DNA of 64,000 nucleotides from Actinomycetota bacterium (GCA_009699205.1 WLOP01000001.1:124001-188000), one strand, 5' to 3'; counted from the first letter of the stretch, positions 27,109 through 36,359 are shown. Made by a program: numbers and translations. The notes: generated by a model from the letters alone, not told the origin.

Positions 27109-28785
27109 TCAGCTCCCTATAACTTTTTCTCTGGCAGCCGCTGCGCTGGTAGCTGACAAAGCAATAAGAGCCAACTTTTGAGCATCGGCCAAAGAATGTT
27201 TGGACAATTCTGCTCTTACATCTACTAATGCCGCTGGAGCCATTGAGAGCGTAGTAGCTCCTAGCCCCACAAGGACAACTGCAAGCAAAGGATCTGAAGC
27301 TGCCTCACCGCAAACACCTACAGGTTTACCTACATGAGTTCCCGCATCGCCAATCAATTTGATAAGGCGTAGAACTGCAGGATGCCATGGGTTTTGATAC
27401 GAGGCAGTTGTATTCAATTCGCGGTCGGCAGCCATGGTGTACTGCGTAAGGTCATTTGTTCCGATGCTAACGAAATCAGCTTCTGCAAGAATTTGTTCTG
27501 CGACTAAGGCTGATGAAGGAATTTCTGCCATAACACCAACAGTTTTGAGGCCATATTCCTTGGCAATTTTTGTGAAATACGCCGTTTCGGCGGCATCTGC
27601 AACCATAGGCGCCATGACCCAAAGATCAGCATCGGTCTCTTGATCTGCTTTTGCGAGTGCCTCCAATTGTTGGCGCATAATATTTTCTGCACGACGCATC
27701 GCGCGCAAACCACGTATACCAAGTGCAGGATTTCCTTCATTGTCTTGTTGCAAAAATGCAAGAGGTTTATCGGCTCCCGCATCGAGAGTTCTGACGACAA
27801 CTTTCTTTCCTGGGAACGATGCCAATAGGCGACGATAATCTTCTGTTTGCGATTCTAAACTTGGTGCGCTCTGTTCATCGAGGAAGAGGAATTCAGTGCG
27901 GAACAACCCAACTCCTTCGGCGCCTAAAGTTACAGCAGCCTCTATCTCATCTAAGGAACCCAAATTGGCAAGGAGTGGGATACGAGTTCCATCCGAGAGC
28001 TCACCAGGCGTTAAAGGGGCTACAACATCTTTCTGAGTTAATTGTCGTTCGCGTGCATTGGCTAATTCAATATCTGTAGGTTCAAGATAAATGCAACTAG
28101 CAGCGGCATCGATAATTACTTGCGCACCCGTAGAGATCGATTCAGCGCCATGTGCGGCAACAATTGCTACTAACCCTTTGGATCTTGCCAAGATTGCTGT
28201 ATGGGCCGTGGGTCCTCCGCCGCTTGTAACTAACGCCAGAATCTTTGAAAGATCCAACATGGCTGTATCTGCAGGAGCAAGATCATTTGCTACCAAAATA
28301 AAAGGATGGTCAGAATTTGGAATACCAGGTGCAGGGACACCTATGAGATGGGCAATCACGCGATGCGCTACATCATCTAGGTCTGCTGCACGTTCGGCCA
28401 TATAGCCGCCCATCTGCAATAGAGCACTCTGGAAATTTCTGAATGCTTCAAAAACTGCCCGTTCAGCAGTCTTACCGGCTTCTATAAGGGAACGAACATC
28501 GTCAAGAACTGTGGGATCGCCGACGATGAGACTTTCGGCAACTAAAACATCTTGTGCTTCTCCACCTACGAGCGCACCTCGCCTTACCAACTCAGCTGCA
28601 GTAGCAGCAACAGATTCTTCTACGCGTTTGATCTCATCGGAAACCGAAGCAGTTCGACGTAAATCCTGAGGATCTTCAATGGGATCGGGCATGCGAATAA
28701 CAGAGCCGATCGCAATCCCTCGACCAATACCTATTCCGCTGATTCGACTAGTGATGCTCTGTCCCTTCATCCAATTCTTTGGCAA
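27109..28785 (-). CDS. ptsI: PTS enzyme I (phosphoenolpyruvate-protein phosphotransferase)
   Basis: A 558-residue EI that passes phosphate from PEP to HPr. The phospho-His is in SGGGPTAHTAILARS (His195), the PEP site in FRTEFLFLD, and the catalytic Cys in GVCGEAASDP. Length is normal for EI. The N-terminus ISGIGIGRGIAIG fits the family; the start may be 28785 or Met6 at 28770, both overlapping ptsH. Last gene of a ten-gene leftward operon with HPr and a mannose-family enzyme II. Having EI and HPr inside the EII operon suggests that the phosphorelay serves mainly this transporter. Confidence 0.95.
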   Translation of the reverse strand: MPKNWMKGQSITSRISGIGIGRGIAIGSVIRMPDPIEDPQDLRRTASVSDEIKRVEESVAATAAELVRRGALVGGEAQDVLVAESLIVGDPTVLDDVRSLIEAGKTAERAVFEAFRNFQSALLQMGGYMAERAADLDDVAHRVIAHLIGVPAPGIPNSDHPFILVANDLAPADTAMLDLSKILALVTSGGGPTAHTAILARSKGLVAIVAAHGAESISTGAQVIIDAAASCIYLEPTDIELANARERQLTQKDVVAPLTPGELSDGTRIPLLANLGSLDEIEAAVTLGAEGVGLFRTEFLFLDEQSAPSLESQTEDYRRLLASFPGKKVVVRTLDAGADKPLAFLQQDNEGNPALGIRGLRAMRRAENIMRQQLEALAKADQETDADLWVMAPMVADAAETAYFTKIAKEYGLKTVGVMAEIPSSALVAEQILAEADFVSIGTNDLTQYTMAADRELNTTASYQNPWHPAVLRLIKLIGDAGTHVGKPVGVCGEAASDPLLAVVLVGLGATTLSMAPAALVDVRAELSKHSLADAQKLALIALSATSAAAAREKVIGS

Positions 28786-29053
28786 TCAAATCAGCCATCA
28801 CTTTGACATCGTCCTGTGCGCTCTCACCTACGGCACGCAGAATTATTCGATCGCCTTGATGTATGCCGCCCGTAAGTAACGACATGATGCTTCGGGCATT
28901 TATCACTGGTCCGTCATCTTTTTGGATGGTGATAGCAGCTTGCAACTTGCTCGCTGTTTGGACGACTATTGCAGCAGGCCTTGCATGAAGACCTGCTGCT
29001 GAGCCAACAACTACTTCGCACATTGCACTGAGTGCTGCACTCGAATCGGGCAT
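28748..29053 (-). CDS. ptsH: PTS phosphocarrier protein HPr
   Basis: A 101-residue HPr with the phospho-His in AGLHARPAA (His23) and the regulatory-serine region INARSIMSLLTGGI (Ser55). It is about ten residues longer at the N-terminus than usual, so Met11 (29023) is an alternative start; a GAAAGG site 10 bases before 29053 favours the longer form. It overlaps ptsI and accepts phosphate from it for IIA at 35873. Conservation of the serine could point to HPr-kinase-type control, but no such kinase is in the window. Confidence 0.93.
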   Translation of the reverse strand: MPDSSAALSAMCEVVVGSAAGLHARPAAIVVQTASKLQAAITIQKDDGPVINARSIMSLLTGGIHQGDRIILRAVGESAQDDVKVMADLIAKELDEGTEHH

Positions 29054-29074
29054 ACGTATTTAACCTTTCGTAAA

Positions 29075-30559
29075 CTAGATGCGAGTGGGATTAATGCGCG
29101 TGAAGATATTCTTAGTTTGGAGGTACTTTTCAATACCTACAGCGCCAAGTCCACTGTGTTTGTAACCTCCGGATGGAGCTTGCAAAACACCGGGAGCAAA
29201 CCACTGATTGATATAAACCTGTCCCGCTTGCAGCGCATTAGCCACTACTGCCGCTCGATTGAGGTCTTGGGTGAAAACACCTGCTGATAAACCGAAATTT
29301 GAACCATTGGCAATTGCCAAAGCTTCATCGATCTCGTCAAAAGGGGTGAGGGTCACTACTGGACCAAATATCTCTTCGCAGGCAATCTCACAGGTGCTGG
29401 CTACATCAGCAAAGACTGTTGGTTTGATAAACCATCCCTTGCTTCTGAAATCATCGGTGTAAGGGGTTCCTCCGGTGAGCAGTTTTCCTTGCTTATTTGC
29501 AATTGCGCTATCGATGTATTCCCAAATCTTCTTGAAATGAGTTTCACCTACAACTGATCCCATGAAATTGGATTCATCTAGTGGATCGCCCACACTGAGT
29601 TTCTCAACATCAGCTACGAATCGTGAAACAAACTCTTCGTAGATTCCGCGCTGAATGAGAATTCTTGAACCGCTGACACAGATTTGACCCGAGTTAGCAA
29701 AAGCCCCCATCACGCTCCACATAAGGGTCGAATCCATATCGGCATCGTTGAGGATGATATTTGGGTTCTTTCCGCCAAGTTCGAGCGAAACAGTTTTGAT
29801 TTGATGAGCAGTATCGCGCAACACTTGAGCACCAGTTTCAACGCTGCCCGTCAAAGAAACCATATCGATATCAGGGTGGGTCGTTAATTGTGCGCCAACT
29901 TTCGAGCCAGAGCCAGGAAGTACCGTCAGCACTCCAGCAGGCAAAAGATCGGCAATTAAACTAGCAAGATAAGTGAAAGATACTGATGCAATTTCAGCTG
30001 GTTTAATAACTGCGACATTTCCGGCAGCCAAGATTGCGGCCATACGTTGCACGCCAGTCCACAGTGGTCCATTCCACGGCAGAACTTCTAGCACCGTTCC
30101 AAAAGGTTCAAGGCGTGAGCGATGGAATACATCAGCGGTCCCCACCTCTTTACTGGTACCAGCTAGATCTTGAGCGCGACCAGCGAAGTAAGAGAGAGAA
30201 TCCAAAGAGATCGGTAAATCGCTATAACGCACGCCTGTCACCGGCTTACCTACATCAATTGCTTCAAGGAATTCGAACTCTTTTTGATGGGATGAAATCG
30301 CATCTGCAATTTGCATCAGAATCTTCGCGCGGTCTTGTCCTGTCATCTTTGACCATGGACCACTTTCACCGGCCTTCTTTGCCGCCGCTACTGCACGATT
30401 GACATCATCTTTGGAAGCAACCGCAATTTTCCCGACAACTTTCTTATCCCGAGGAGAGACCACATCTGTGGTCTCTCCATCGTTAATAAGTTTGCCGTCG
30501 ATAAGCATTGGGAAGGTTTTATCAAAGAGCTCCCAATAGCCACTCGTCTCCGGGGACAT
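29075..30559 (-). CDS. NAD(P)-dependent aldehyde dehydrogenase in the PTS operon
   Basis: A 494-residue ALDH-superfamily enzyme that oxidises an aldehyde to a carboxylate. Seen are the catalytic Cys in ANSGQICVSGSR, the general-base Glu in VSLELGGKNPN, the cofactor-binding VIKPAE and LTGSVETG, and EIFGPVVTL near the C-terminus. It sits 5 bases after the aldolase gene and before ptsH. In this setting it could oxidise the aldehyde released by the aldolase, for example glycolaldehyde, glyceraldehyde or lactaldehyde; the exact substrate is inference. Confidence 0.92.
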   Translation of the reverse strand: MSPETSGYWELFDKTFPMLIDGKLINDGETTDVVSPRDKKVVGKIAVASKDDVNRAVAAAKKAGESGPWSKMTGQDRAKILMQIADAISSHQKEFEFLEAIDVGKPVTGVRYSDLPISLDSLSYFAGRAQDLAGTSKEVGTADVFHRSRLEPFGTVLEVLPWNGPLWTGVQRMAAILAAGNVAVIKPAEIASVSFTYLASLIADLLPAGVLTVLPGSGSKVGAQLTTHPDIDMVSLTGSVETGAQVLRDTAHQIKTVSLELGGKNPNIILNDADMDSTLMWSVMGAFANSGQICVSGSRILIQRGIYEEFVSRFVADVEKLSVGDPLDESNFMGSVVGETHFKKIWEYIDSAIANKQGKLLTGGTPYTDDFRSKGWFIKPTVFADVASTCEIACEEIFGPVVTLTPFDEIDEALAIANGSNFGLSAGVFTQDLNRAAVVANALQAGQVYINQWFAPGVLQAPSGGYKHSGLGAVGIEKYLQTKNIFTRINPTRI

Positions 30560-30564
30560 AACCT

Positions 30565-31332
30565 TTATCCCTTATGTGATTCTGCGATTTTGACAGCATC
30601 TGCTACTGATGCTTTTTCGTGCAAGATGGCAGTAAGCCCGCGAACAACTCCACCTGGGTTCTTTGACGTCCAGATATTTGTTCCAATAGCCACGCCCGCA
30701 ACACCAGCATGGTTGATTGCATCAAATACTTCTTGATACAGCTCACCAAGATTTGCTTTTGCGTGTCCGCCAAGAATGATCACTGGCACAGATGCGTAAT
30801 CAACCACTAGACGCATAGTCTTTGGATCGCCCGTGTAGAAAGTCTTAACGAAATCTGCCCCTGCTTCGGCTGCTACGCGAGCACCAGCTGCGATGATTTC
30901 AGGAGAGCGCATATCGACTCGTGAGAAACCGCCAGGAATTGGCTCGGATAAAAATGGCATTCCGACTGCAGCTGCTTGAGCAGCGATAGCTGCAGAACGA
31001 TTAATGCTGTCATCATCACCGAATGGATAAACCATCGCCTTTACTGCATCCGCCCCAATTGCTCGGGCATGGGCTACTGCATCAGCACCAAATGGAAGCG
31101 CGGTATCGATACTGGTGATAATCGCGGCTCCACCAAATTCCTCTGCATATCGTTCGGAAGATCCAGTTGGTGACAAGAAAGCATCTGCGCCGGCTGCGAC
31201 AGAGGCTTTTACCGTTTCTCCGTATGCAACAAGCCCATCCAGCGGCTTATCTAGGAAGGCGGTATGGTCCATTGCGACAATCAGGATACGTTGATCATCC
31301 CGGAATAGGCGTCGCATTTGTCTTTTCATCAT
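30565..31332 (-). CDS. Class I aldolase of the DeoC/FbaB/LacD superfamily
   Basis: A 255-residue TIM-barrel aldolase. VAMDHTAFLDKPLDG opens the barrel, AVKAMVYPFGDD and the Schiff-base lysine region DFVKTFYTGDP follow, and VIILGGHAK plus GVAIGTNIW form the phosphate-binding end, as in DhnA-type fructose-bisphosphate aldolases and LsrF. It probably cleaves a keto-sugar phosphate made from the PTS product. A strong AAGGAGAA site precedes the ATGATG start. It lies between the dehydrogenase and the aldehyde dehydrogenase, which suggests a path oxidise, cleave, oxidise. Confidence 0.9.
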   Translation of the reverse strand: MMKRQMRRLFRDDQRILIVAMDHTAFLDKPLDGLVAYGETVKASVAAGADAFLSPTGSSERYAEEFGGAAIITSIDTALPFGADAVAHARAIGADAVKAMVYPFGDDDSINRSAAIAAQAAAVGMPFLSEPIPGGFSRVDMRSPEIIAAGARVAAEAGADFVKTFYTGDPKTMRLVVDYASVPVIILGGHAKANLGELYQEVFDAINHAGVAGVAIGTNIWTSKNPGGVVRGLTAILHEKASVADAVKIAESHKG

Positions 31333-31377
31333 TGTAGTTCTCCTTTGTTGTTGTAGGTAAAACTTTTTTAGTTGGGT

Positions 31378-32439
31378 TTATGGTTGAACGATGATGCGAT
31401 AGCAACCTGGGGTTATTGACTGATCTAAAGCTGCTGATAATTTCTCTAACGGGTATCGTCCTTGAATCAAGGGCGATACATCAACCAATCCATATCGGAT
31501 CAATCGAGCGGCAATATAGAAATCTTCTTTTTCAGAAGATAAGACTCCAAGAATCTTCTTCTCGTTGTTGTGCCACTTGTTTGGAGAGATTTCGATAGGT
31601 GTTTCCGGGTGCGCAGAAGCAAAAAGGACCAATGTTCCTCGTTGAGCCAACATTGCAAGACCTTGATCGTTTGCAACCTTGTGACCAATTGCAGTAACAA
31701 CCGTGTCAGCGCCTCGTCCTTCAGTTAGTTCCTTCACGGCTTCGACAGGATCGACAGCAGAGGCATCAATGCAGATATCTGCGCCCATTAATTTCGCCAT
31801 CGCAAGGCGCCCAGCATCAACTTCGGAAACAATTACTCGAGCGCCTCTTTGCTTAAGGGCGAGTACATTCATTAACCCCATGGTGCCAGCACCGATTACA
31901 ACTACATCCGAACTCACTTTTACATCTGCGAGGCGGGCAGCATGCACTGCGCATGAAAGCGGTTCTGTTAACGAAGCAACATCAGCTGCGATATCTCCCA
32001 CAAATGCCAATCCATCGGAAGGATGGATCTTGTATTCAGCGAATCCGCCAGGTCCCCAACCACAATCGTAGGAAACCGACCCTGAATAGTGCCTAGTACA
32101 TACCCGATCTTGATTTGTAAGGCACCAATGACAGGCACCGCACGAAGCTCCTCCCACTGCGACGCGATCGCCTTCTTTGAGAGGCCCGCGATAATCTGGG
32201 CCAAGGGCAACAACTATTCCGGCCGATTCATGGCCGCCAACAAATGGAAATTTATTCTCTTGAGCGCCGCTGTAACTGCGCTGCTCCCACGTACAGATAG
32301 CGGTCGCTTCAATCCGCACGAGCGCTTCACCATATCCCGGTTTCGGCGTTGGTACCTGAACGATGTCGATACCGCCAGGTTTTGTCATTGACCCCACAGC
32401 AAATGTTGCTGGCAGTGGTTGAATAGATGACGTTGTCAT
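31378..32439 (-). CDS. Zinc-dependent medium-chain dehydrogenase (polyol/sorbitol type)
   Basis: A 353-residue MDR-family enzyme. Catalytic zinc ligands are visible in ATAICTWEQ, VGGHESAG and LTEPLSC; the structural zinc site is SCGACHWCLTNQDRVC (four cysteines), and the Rossmann motif is VIGAGTMGLMNVLA. The Glu after His and Glu-Pro in place of the second Cys are typical of polyol dehydrogenases. Overlaps the DMT permease gene by 4 bases. It may oxidise a polyol phosphate delivered by the PTS to a ketose phosphate. AAGGGAGAAG-like spacing before the ATG is seen. Confidence 0.92.
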   Translation of the reverse strand: MTTSSIQPLPATFAVGSMTKPGGIDIVQVPTPKPGYGEALVRIEATAICTWEQRSYSGAQENKFPFVGGHESAGIVVALGPDYRGPLKEGDRVAVGGASCGACHWCLTNQDRVCTRHYSGSVSYDCGWGPGGFAEYKIHPSDGLAFVGDIAADVASLTEPLSCAVHAARLADVKVSSDVVVIGAGTMGLMNVLALKQRGARVIVSEVDAGRLAMAKLMGADICIDASAVDPVEAVKELTEGRGADTVVTAIGHKVANDQGLAMLAQRGTLVLFASAHPETPIEISPNKWHNNEKKILGVLSSEKEDFYIAARLIRYGLVDVSPLIQGRYPLEKLSAALDQSITPGCYRIIVQP

Positions 32440-33419
32440 AACTTCTCCCTATCTATATTTAGATTTTTGTTGAGATATTTCGGACCTAGTTGGCCCAGTA
32501 AAACACCGCCAAGGACAGCGGATGCACCCATGAGGAAAGTTGGTTGGATGCTCTCTCCGAAAACTAACCGCGCTGTAAACAATCCGAACACAAGAACTAA
32601 ACTTAAAATCATTGAAACATTCGCCACGTTAGTGAATTTAACTGCCAAAGTAACCGAAGCGATTGCTAGTGCATTGACGCAACCTGCCCCAAGTAAAACG
32701 GTAACTTGATGAGATGTAATTCCAGGCCAAAGGTTGGCAAAATTTCCGTGAGCTCGGATAAGTACTGCGAGAGCTAATGCGCACACTCCACCAATATTGG
32801 TGATAGCAAGGGCCACGAGAAAAGTCCCGCCCTTCTTCTGTACCGAACGGCTCGCTGCATTACTTATAGTGAAGAAAACGCCAGCTGAAAAACTCACCAC
32901 AAAACCCAAGATCGCCAAGGCGCCTTGATTAATCGAGGAGATAGCTGGAGCCGCGGTGAGCGCTATTCCGCACGCCACAACCGCGATTCCTACTCTCTGC
33001 CAACCCACAGGAGGCTCTTTCATAACGAAAGTTGATATCGCCGCTCCACCTAAAACTAGCCCTCCTTGGCTTGCTGCCACCGCCACTGCTAAGCCCACCC
33101 AATTTAAACCAGCAAAGAGAAGAATGTTGCCAATGCAAAAACTTCCCACTCCAGCTACGAAAAGTAAACGCAAAAGTGGAAGCCCCAAATATTTATCACT
33201 TCTAGGTCGAAGTGAAGTGGGCCGAACGGCCAGAATAAAAATAGTCGCCATGAGAAATAGTGGTATCTGACGAATCAGAGAGCCGACGTAGGGATCTATC
33301 CCTTTTGCAACTGATCGCTGTAAAGCGTTAACAGTTGCGTAAGAGAGAGCTCCGGTAAGGGCGAGTAATTCGCCCTTACCGATAAGACTCCTACGTGCGA
33401 CTCTCTGATTGCGTGTCAT
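32436..33419 (-). CDS. DMT superfamily (EamA-type) permease
   Basis: A 327-residue protein with ten predicted transmembrane helices in two EamA-like halves (GELLALTGALSYATVNAL in the first, ALAILGFVVSFSAGVFFTIS in the second). These proteins export or import metabolites. Its position inside the PTS operon, overlapping the dehydrogenase gene by 4 bases, suggests that it moves a product, perhaps the carboxylate formed by the aldehyde dehydrogenase, or an alternative form of the substrate. This is inference; the sequence does not show the cargo. Confidence 0.88.
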   Translation of the reverse strand: MTRNQRVARRSLIGKGELLALTGALSYATVNALQRSVAKGIDPYVGSLIRQIPLFLMATIFILAVRPTSLRPRSDKYLGLPLLRLLFVAGVGSFCIGNILLFAGLNWVGLAVAVAASQGGLVLGGAAISTFVMKEPPVGWQRVGIAVVACGIALTAAPAISSINQGALAILGFVVSFSAGVFFTISNAASRSVQKKGGTFLVALAITNIGGVCALALAVLIRAHGNFANLWPGITSHQVTVLLGAGCVNALAIASVTLAVKFTNVANVSMILSLVLVFGLFTARLVFGESIQPTFLMGASAVLGGVLLGQLGPKYLNKNLNIDREKL

Positions 33420-33446
33420 TAACTTTGTTTCGTTATCGCCTCACTA

Positions 33447-34397
33447 CTACTTTGCGACCGGATCGGCACAAGGACCATATGGCTGCAAAATTGAAGATCC
33501 GCACTGATCAGTAATCCACTGTGGAGCAGGTCCCATAAATGGAACTGCGCCCAAGATGCAGATAACTAAGTAGATGACAAGGAGCTTGATTGGATGAAGT
33601 CCGCGCTTCAAAATCCACCATGTAAAGAGCACGAAAGCCAATGGCAAAATTCCTGGCATTATCTTGTCAAGGAAATCTTGCTGAGCACGTACTTTTTGAG
33701 CACCGATTTGTACATCGAATGCTAAGTAGATTGTGATGAATTTTGCGGCTAAGCCACCAAGTACCAAGTTACCAAGAACACCAGCACCAACAATTACGCG
33801 ATCTATCAACCCGCTCTTAAATACAGAGGTAACAAGCTTTCGTCCTTGGACGTAACCTTGCATAAAGGAGAAGTAGGTTAATGAGAGGGAGTAAATGGCG
33901 ATCAAGACTAGGAAGAGAATAGGTCCTAGGACATTTCCCTTGATTCCCGTGAGATCACCAGTGGTGTTAGTTGTGCTCAAGCCTGTGATGCTGATACCCA
34001 GAGCAAGAAGCAATGGAAGCACGATGCCTTGAGTAAGGGTGTCGCCTACACCTGCAAGAGGACCCATAAGTCCGCTCTTAGTGGAGTTGATCGCCGTATC
34101 AGTAATAGGCGCTCCATTTGCTTTCTCTTCTTCCATGGCAATCGTAATTCCGTGGATAACAGCTCCAATTTCTGGTTCTGTATTGAAGAAAACAAGGTGG
34201 CGCTTAAGGGCAGCGCGAGTGGCTTCCTTATCGCCGCCGTAGAGGCGTTTGATAATTGGAACCATCGAATGCGCAAAGCCAGTGGCTTGTAGGCGTTCGT
34301 AGTTGTAGTTCGAGTGGGAGAACATCGTCCACAAGAACCAGGACTTCAATAGGTCGCTTCTTGTAATAGAGCGATCTCCTGCTGGTGTATTACTCAT
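33447..34397 (-). CDS. PTS mannose-family IID component
   Basis: A 316-residue IID protein. The N-terminal ITRSDLLKSWFLWTMFSHSNYNYERLQATGFAHSMVPIIK and the middle GLMGPLAGVGDTLTQGIVLPLL are hallmark stretches of ManZ-type subunits (given here only as location guides at residues 10-50 and 110-131). C-terminal helices anchor it. With IIC it forms the membrane channel that takes up sugars and hands them to IIB for phosphorylation. Overlaps IIC by 4 bases. Confidence 0.93.
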   Translation of the reverse strand: MSNTPAGDRSITRSDLLKSWFLWTMFSHSNYNYERLQATGFAHSMVPIIKRLYGGDKEATRAALKRHLVFFNTEPEIGAVIHGITIAMEEEKANGAPITDTAINSTKSGLMGPLAGVGDTLTQGIVLPLLLALGISITGLSTTNTTGDLTGIKGNVLGPILFLVLIAIYSLSLTYFSFMQGYVQGRKLVTSVFKSGLIDRVIVGAGVLGNLVLGGLAAKFITIYLAFDVQIGAQKVRAQQDFLDKIMPGILPLAFVLFTWWILKRGLHPIKLLVIYLVICILGAVPFMGPAPQWITDQCGSSILQPYGPCADPVAK

Positions 34398-35344
34398 TCG
34401 GAACCACCTCCATTAGAAGCTCCTGAGGGTGCTTTCTGGACTGCGTGTTGTGAAACACGATCTCCTAACAATGTGACATGAAGGAAAGCCAGTGCAACTC
34501 CCACAATTGCGAGAACCATGATCGACATCTGAGCGCCACCTGCAACGATTCCAAGATAACCAAGGAAGAAATATGGGGCTGCAGAACCGCGGAAAATGAA
34601 ACGCATATTCATTGCAATACCAATTGCAGGGAGTACGCCTCCGCAGATTGCCAAACCTGACAATAGCCAGATTGGGAAACCATTAATCAGGTCAGTAATG
34701 AATTTAGTTCCAAGGTAAACAAATGTTGTAACTGGAACTGCTGTAATACAAAAGAGGAAAATCTGGGGATACATAATATTGGCTCTAACAACTCCACCAA
34801 TATCTGCTTCGTCAGCTGCTTTATCTGCCATGTGAACGAAGATTGAGTCAACCGTCATTCTTGCATTCCAGATAACTGTTCCGAGAAGACCTAGAGGAAC
34901 AGCAAGTGCTAAAGCTGCTCCATAATTAAGTCCACCGGCCAGTGCGATGGTGGTACCAACCCAACCTGCTAAAGCTGGATCTCCTGGCAACGAACCGCCT
35001 GCGGAGATGAAGCCCAGATAGATAAGGTTGATTGCGGCACCAATCAAGGCGCCTTGACCTGGATCTCCCATGATCAAACCAACGATGAAACCAGCGACCA
35101 ATGGTCGATAGAGTGTAAAGAATCCTAAGCCAACCAACCATGGTGACTGAGACAAGTAATAGCCCAAACCAATGAGGATAGCTTGGATAAGACTGACGCT
35201 TGTGATTTCAGCAGTGGCAACATCTCCACGGGAAAAAGCACTTGCGACACTCGGAAAACCGATTGCCACAATTAGCGTTGATGCAAAAAGAGTTAGCGCC
35301 GTTGCTGCGCGCGAACCCCTTCGCGTCAATGTCGGACGTTTCAT
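34394..35344 (-). CDS. PTS mannose/sorbose-family IIC component with N-terminal extension
   Basis: A 316-residue IIC membrane subunit with about eight to nine helices. Family stretches include QAILIGLGYYLSQSP, PLVAGFIVGLIMGDPGQG and GALIGAAINLIYLGF. The first 45 residues form a basic, signal-peptide-like segment (RRGSRAATALTLFAS to PSVASAFSRG) that is not usual in ManY-type proteins; the core begins near TSVSLIQAIL. A Gly/Ser tail ends the protein. Overlaps both IIB and IID by 4 bases, so the three are translationally coupled. Confidence 0.92.
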   Translation of the reverse strand: MKRPTLTRRGSRAATALTLFASTLIVAIGFPSVASAFSRGDVATAEITSVSLIQAILIGLGYYLSQSPWLVGLGFFTLYRPLVAGFIVGLIMGDPGQGALIGAAINLIYLGFISAGGSLPGDPALAGWVGTTIALAGGLNYGAALALAVPLGLLGTVIWNARMTVDSIFVHMADKAADEADIGGVVRANIMYPQIFLFCITAVPVTTFVYLGTKFITDLINGFPIWLLSGLAICGGVLPAIGIAMNMRFIFRGSAAPYFFLGYLGIVAGGAQMSIMVLAIVGVALAFLHVTLLGDRVSQHAVQKAPSGASNGGGSE

Positions 35345-35841
35345 AACACGCTCCTTGCTGCTTGGGCAAGATCGAGAGAGGCAAAGGCAACGGGAGAATC
35401 ATCAGCAACGATGCGTATTTCTACTTTCGTTCCCAAATCTTCTAGAGTGTTCATAGCCGCGACCTCGGAGTCACTTGCGGATATATTTTTGTAGAGCTTT
35501 TTGCGGTCTGCTGCCGCCCCAATACCGCCGACGTTGAGAACCGGCAGACTGAGGCCATTCTTAACTAGTGCTAACGCAGTTAGGGGGCTGCGCATGAGGA
35601 GAAATATTTTCTTTGGCGATTGCGCTAACTCTTTCAAGCGCGGGACAGAATCAGCAGCCGAATAAACCTCGACCGATACTCCTGGGGGACCCGCAAATTG
35701 CAAGAGCTCAGATAAGAACTCATCTGCTGCTGTTTCATCATCGGCGATCACAATGATCTCCGGCGATAGCTTTCGTAGCCAGACAGCAATTACCTGTCCA
35801 TGAATCAATCGATCATCTACTCTGGCCAAACTAAGCACCAT
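35341..35841 (-). CDS. PTS mannose-family IIB component
   Basis: A 166-residue cytosolic IIB with the phosphorylated histidine in LARVDDRLIHGQVIAVW (His14), the family signature. It accepts phosphate from IIA and gives it to the incoming substrate. Encoded as a separate protein rather than fused to IIA. Overlaps IIC by 4 bases and lies 31 bases after IIA. Confidence 0.94.
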   Translation of the reverse strand: MVLSLARVDDRLIHGQVIAVWLRKLSPEIIVIADDETAADEFLSELLQFAGPPGVSVEVYSAADSVPRLKELAQSPKKIFLLMRSPLTALALVKNGLSLPVLNVGGIGAAADRKKLYKNISASDSEVAAMNTLEDLGTKVEIRIVADDSPVAFASLDLAQAARSVL

Positions 35842-35872
35842 TTAGATCTCCTCTTTGAGATTTAATTAAGGC

Positions 35873-36271
35873 TTACTGCGTACTCGTTTCTTCACAACGA
35901 TGACGTAATACTCCTTTGGATATATCTAGCGCGCGTTCGATTATGGGGAGGTCGATTTCCTCTTCACACATCGCTAGTTCGATAAGAAGTGGCAGCGAAA
36001 CTCCAGCCAGTACCCACTTTGATGGGAACTGTTTGGCAAGCACATTGATCACGTTGTCGGGCGTTCCGCCAACCAGATCAGTGATTACTAGATGGGGCGC
36101 TTGTGTTGCATAGGCCGCGAGAACTCGCTCACGGAAAGCGCTGGGTGATTCTTCGGGTTGCAGACCCAAAGTCGAGACATGAGAAAGGGAGCCACATATG
36201 AGACGAGCGCTAGCTAGAAGCGCTTCAGGGAAATCTCCGTGCCCCACGACCAAAATTTGGTGCGTAGCCAT
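35873..36271 (-). CDS. PTS mannose-family IIA component
   Basis: A 132-residue IIA with the phospho-His in VVGHGDFPEALLAS (His11) and the dimer-type fold ending in VITDLVGGTPDNVINVLA and VLAGVSLPLLIELA. It receives phosphate from HPr. First gene of the ten-gene PTS operon. The ATG at 36271 follows GGAGAAAGAGGG. A promoter and repeat elements lie upstream at 36295-36359. Confidence 0.94.
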   Translation of the reverse strand: MATHQILVVGHGDFPEALLASARLICGSLSHVSTLGLQPEESPSAFRERVLAAYATQAPHLVITDLVGGTPDNVINVLAKQFPSKWVLAGVSLPLLIELAMCEEEIDLPIIERALDISKGVLRHRCEETSTQ

Positions 36272-36294
36272 CTACCCTCTTTCTCCTACCGTCG

Positions 36295-36359
36295 CCTTGA
36301 TAAAAAATCAATCTTGGTTTCGGTAAAGAAACAGTCGCACTCGATCAAGGTGATGTCAA
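36295..36359 (-). promoter_or_regulatory. Likely promoter and operator region of the PTS operon
   Basis: On the minus strand a perfect TTGACA (-35) lies at 36359-36354; 17 bases on is a weak GACTGT -10. CCTTGAT occurs between these elements and again as its inverted copy nearer the gene (36344-36350 and 36295-36301), and TTGAT-AAAAA-ATCAA (36297-36311) is a perfect 15-base palindrome just before the ribosome binding site. Such placement fits a repressor operator. No regulator gene is next to the operon. Confidence 0.5.
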
